64,000 nucleotides of DNA from contig NZ_FOJF01000001.1 of the NCBI RefSeq assembly GCF_900110995.1, positions 4,314,803-4,378,802 of the forward strand, written 5' to 3'. Within the stretch, counting starts at the first letter, position 1. The number at the start of each line of letters is the position of its first letter. This document shows positions 61,526 to 64,000 of this stretch, one piece after another. Source of the DNA: Chitinophaga sp. YR573. GTDB taxonomy: Bacteria > Bacteroidota > Bacteroidia > Chitinophagales > Chitinophagaceae. Below the pieces are notes generated by a model, which was given only the letters and a program-made list of their open reading frames with translations, did no database searches and was not told the DNA's origin. A program made the position numbers and the translations under genes.

Positions 61526-62080
61526 TTGCAAACATTTAAGATCACCGAGCTTTGGGACTGCATGAGGGCGGGAGATGTGAATGCATTAAAAGAGTTGTAT
61601 AATTCATTTTATAACAACCTTTTTTCTGCAAATTTCTCTATTTGTACACATCGGGATATGGTAAAAGACAGTATTCATGAAGCCTTCATGAGTATCTGGG
61701 TGAATCGCGACAAACTTCCGCCAGTAACTTCTGTTGGCGGCTACCTCAACACCTGCGTACGTCGAAAGGTAATTGATGCTTTAAAGAAAGAATCTCAGCT
61801 TGAAACCGCCTTCTTAGGGATGGATGCCGGACAGGAACTTTCATATGAGGAAGTCATTATTGCTTTTCAGGAGCAGGAAGCAGTCCGTAAAACCCTTAAA
61901 GAAGCGCTTTCCTATTTAACCAATAAACAAAAAGAGGTAATCCGCTTACGTTTTTTTGAAAATAAAAACTACGAAGAAATTGCGCAACTGATTGGTTGCG
62001 AGCAACGTACGATCTACAATTGCATATATGAGGCAGTTAAACGTCTCAGGCATCACTTCTCCACCAAACATATTTCTTAA
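61526..62080 (+). CDS. ECF-type RNA polymerase sigma factor
   Basis: A 184-residue ECF sigma factor if started at the TTG at 61526 (QTFKITELWDCMRAGDVNAL), which gives the usual family opening; the first ATG is at 61562 and would trim 12 residues. Region 2 contains HRDMVKDSIHEAFMSIWVNR, region 4 LTNKQKEVIRLRFFENKNYE and the helix IAQLIGCEQRTIYNCIYEAV. It ends without the hydrophobic tail seen in the other three. A FecR gene follows 65 bp later, then an STN-type SusC gene. Confidence 0.9.
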   Translation: MQTFKITELWDCMRAGDVNALKELYNSFYNNLFSANFSICTHRDMVKDSIHEAFMSIWVNRDKLPPVTSVGGYLNTCVRRKVIDALKKESQLETAFLGMDAGQELSYEEVIIAFQEQEAVRKTLKEALSYLTNKQKEVIRLRFFENKNYEEIAQLIGCEQRTIYNCIYEAVKRLRHHFSTKHIS

Positions 62081-62145
62081 AAAATCTTAAAATTTTACGG
62101 TAAAAAACGCTGGTTCTTCCGTCTTACTATTAAGTAAACCACGGA

Positions 62146-63177
62146 ATGAAGGACTATTTATTATACCACGTTGTGGATTTCATCACAGATGAGTCATATC
62201 TACGTTATTATTATAGGGACAATGAAGAAGATATTAGATTTTGGTCAGAATGGATAATACTTCATCCTGAAAAACTGGACATTATTATATCAGCCAACAA
62301 TTATATTGATGCCTTCTCCGTGCGGATTTCCGAATCTGAATTTCAGAAAGAACAGCAACGCCTTGCCTATGCATTAAATGCCCTTTCATTGGATAGCGAT
62401 TTATGCCACAATGAAGAACCGGACATAGCTGTTAAACCACGAAAATTCAGAAGAAGAATAGCCGGTGCCCTGGTCTTTGCAGCAATAGGTGCTATTGTGT
62501 ATATAGCCTTGCCGAAATCTGCTTCTCTTGAGTCAGAAAAGGTGACGATGATAGAAAAATACGTCCCCAAAGGTCAGTTCGCAAAAATTACACTTCCCGA
62601 TAGTTCAGTAGTAGAGCTGAATGCTGATAGTAAGTTGACATATCCGTCGAAATTTACAGACTCCTCAAGGGAAGTGCAACTAACTGGCGAAGCGTTTTTC
62701 AACGTGCAACAAGATCCGCAACATCCATTCCACGTAATCACCAAAAACCTCACTATTACCGTACTCGGTACTTCTTTCAATTTGCAGTGTTACCCGGATA
62801 AAGGCCAGGCAAAGGTGGCATTGGTCACGGGTAAGGTTGGGGTGAACACTGAAGACAAACAAACAATAGAATTAACACCTTCCGAAATGGGCGTTTTAAA
62901 TATGTCAGATTTATCGCTCAGGAAAAAGAAGTTCGATATAAATGAAGAAACAGGATGGAGACAGGGCATTGTCGTATTTAAGAATGCAGATTTTAAGGAG
63001 ATAGCCGACCGCTTTGATAAGATGTACAATATCCGGCTAATAAATCTAAGCCATAAAAAGGAGTTCAGATTTAATGGATCATTTACCAGAATCTCAGCAC
63101 AAGAACTAGTAAAAAGTATTTGCCTGTCAAAACAACTTTCATTTACAACCAACGGAAATGTAATAACGATTCACTAA
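62146..63177 (+). CDS. FecR-family anti-sigma factor
   Basis: A 343-residue anti-sigma factor for the factor encoded just upstream. The cytoplasmic part covers about 1-104, the transmembrane helix about 107-125 (IAGALVFAAIGAIVYIAL), and the periplasmic FecR domain has KGQFAKITLPDSSVVELN, LTGEAFFNVQQD and VLGTSFNLQCYPD. The C-terminal domain (VVFKNADFKEIADRFDKMYN) is the STN-interacting type. It lies 16 bp before the SusC gene. Confidence 0.92.
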   Translation: MKDYLLYHVVDFITDESYLRYYYRDNEEDIRFWSEWIILHPEKLDIIISANNYIDAFSVRISESEFQKEQQRLAYALNALSLDSDLCHNEEPDIAVKPRKFRRRIAGALVFAAIGAIVYIALPKSASLESEKVTMIEKYVPKGQFAKITLPDSSVVELNADSKLTYPSKFTDSSREVQLTGEAFFNVQQDPQHPFHVITKNLTITVLGTSFNLQCYPDKGQAKVALVTGKVGVNTEDKQTIELTPSEMGVLNMSDLSLRKKKFDINEETGWRQGIVVFKNADFKEIADRFDKMYNIRLINLSHKKEFRFNGSFTRISAQELVKSICLSKQLSFTTNGNVITIH

Positions 63178-63193
63178 ATATTCCTAACACTAA

Positions 63194-64000
63194 ATGAACA
63201 ATGCCATGAGTAGACTAGCTATACTCAGAGGGAAAGTATTGCATGTACTTTTCCTAATGATAGCGATTTCCCTGTATTACAATGCAAAAGCCGGACCTGT
63301 TGAGAGAGATCAGGATTATATTGGCACTATTGTTAAACTGAATAAAAAGAAGTTTTCATTAGCTGAACTTTTTACTATCGCGGAAACGCAGACCGGTGTG
63401 AGGTTTGCCTATGATGCTTTGGAATTGAATGTAAATGAGTCAGTAGAAGTATCGGCTAAGAAACTCAAATTAAAAGAACTTCTTTCCGAAATAAATAAAC
63501 AATCTGGCGCTTCTTTTGAATGGTCGAAAAATATAGTTACAGTAATACCGCCTCAGAAGAATCAGAAGAATACTACAGCAGCTCAACCACAAACAGAAGT
63601 GAGCGGAAAAGTGGTTGACAAAAATGGACAACCTGTTTTTAAAGCAGTGGTTTTAGTAAAAGGAACTAGTATAGGCACAACAACTGATGAAAATGGCAAA
63701 TTCAAAATTAATGCGAAGCCAGGTGATGTGTTAGAAATCAGGTATGTTGGTTACCAAAACGTTGAAATAAAAGTGACGAATACCTCAGACATCACAGTAG
63801 TGTTGAATGAATCTAAAGTAACATTGAACGATGTAGTGGTGGTTGGTTATGGTACACAAAAGAAAGCAAATTTAACAGGCGCTGTTGGAGTAGTTAAAAT
63901 GGAAGATATGGAAACCCGGCCATTAACGAATGCCGGTATGGCCCTGCAGGGTACCGTTGCTGGTGTATATGCGCTGCAAAATTCAGGAAAGCCGGGTGAT
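63194..64000 (+). CDS. STN-containing SusC/RagA transporter, cut by the window end
   Basis: The first 269 residues of a SusC-type transporter; the frame is open to the last base. The signal peptide (about 1-32, ending YYNAKA) is followed by an STN domain at about 50-115 (FSLAELFTIAETQTGVRFAY), a carboxypeptidase-regulatory-like domain at about 136-210 (VFKAVVLVKGTSIGTTT) and the start of the plug (LNDVVVVGYGTQKKANLTGA). It completes the fourth sigma/FecR/SusC set of the window. A SusD gene is expected beyond the edge. Confidence 0.93.
   Translation, partial: MNNAMSRLAILRGKVLHVLFLMIAISLYYNAKAGPVERDQDYIGTIVKLNKKKFSLAELFTIAETQTGVRFAYDALELNVNESVEVSAKKLKLKELLSEINKQSGASFEWSKNIVTVIPPQKNQKNTTAAQPQTEVSGKVVDKNGQPVFKAVVLVKGTSIGTTTDENGKFKINAKPGDVLEIRYVGYQNVEIKVTNTSDITVVLNESKVTLNDVVVVGYGTQKKANLTGAVGVVKMEDMETRPLTNAGMALQGTVAGVYALQNSGKPGD

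Noticed and set aside
1..64000. CRISPR arrays, tRNA or rRNA genes, intact insertion sequences, phage genes
   Set aside because: None were seen on either strand; repeats found are heptad coding repeats, gene duplications and hairpins.

Overview
The window looks like a chromosomal segment from a Bacteroidota bacterium, most likely Chitinophagaceae (Chitinophaga-like). The evidence is the number of SusC/SusD outer-membrane pairs, the ECF sigma/FecR anti-sigma genes beside them, the scarcity of Shine-Dalgarno sequences, and -7 boxes of the Bacteroidota type (TAnnTTTG). No tRNA, rRNA, CRISPR array or intact insertion sequence was seen. All calls come from reading the sequence; no database was searched.

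Layout. 0.4-5.1 kb: a SusC/SusD pair without its own sigma factor. 5.2-6.5 kb: DUF4126-like and CPBP protease genes on the minus strand. 6.7-15.8 kb: ECF sigma, FecR, SusC, SusD, then a secreted redoxin and a cytochrome c/copper monooxygenase-like protein. 15.8-18.8 kb: a heptad-repeat protein and a TonB-type outer-membrane receptor. 19-20 kb: a membrane acyltransferase. 20.3-27 kb: a second sigma/FecR/SusC/SusD set. 27.2-32.3 kb: an unusual block of exported enzymes (RidA, SelA/DgaE-like PLP enzyme, amidohydrolase, RraA-like aldolase) ending in a bile-acid/sodium-symporter-type transporter, followed by a fragment of a GH99-like gene. 32.6-39.7 kb: an IPT/TIG lipoprotein, an LCM-type methyltransferase, a Tat-exported TIM-barrel protein, a FecR stub, proline dehydrogenase and two tandemly duplicated small lipoproteins. 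39.7-43 kb: housekeeping genes thyA, folA and, convergent, dnaG. 43-44.3 kb: an outer-membrane barrel protein and a small membrane protein.

44.3-61.1 kb is the most accessory-looking part. Two paralogous secreted S9 (prolyl-oligopeptidase-like) peptidases each sit behind a nearly identical leader with a long inverted repeat. Three paralogous small secreted proteins with two conserved cysteines lie among them. Facing them on the minus strand is an operon-like run of ECF sigma, FecR, SusC, SusD and a thioredoxin-domain protein. Between the genes lie decayed remnants of an ECF sigma gene and an AraC-family regulator, so the locus has been duplicated and is eroding. From 61.5 kb a fourth sigma/FecR/SusC set begins on the plus strand and runs off the window.

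Two candidate systems deserve attention. The first is the periplasmic pathway at 27-32 kb, whose order suggests import, deacylation, deamination assisted by RidA, aldol cleavage and uptake of the keto acid. The second is the S9 peptidase/small cysteine-peptide/SusCD/thioredoxin locus at 44-61 kb, which could make, process or recover small disulfide-bearing peptides. Both functions are inferred from gene families and neighbourhood.
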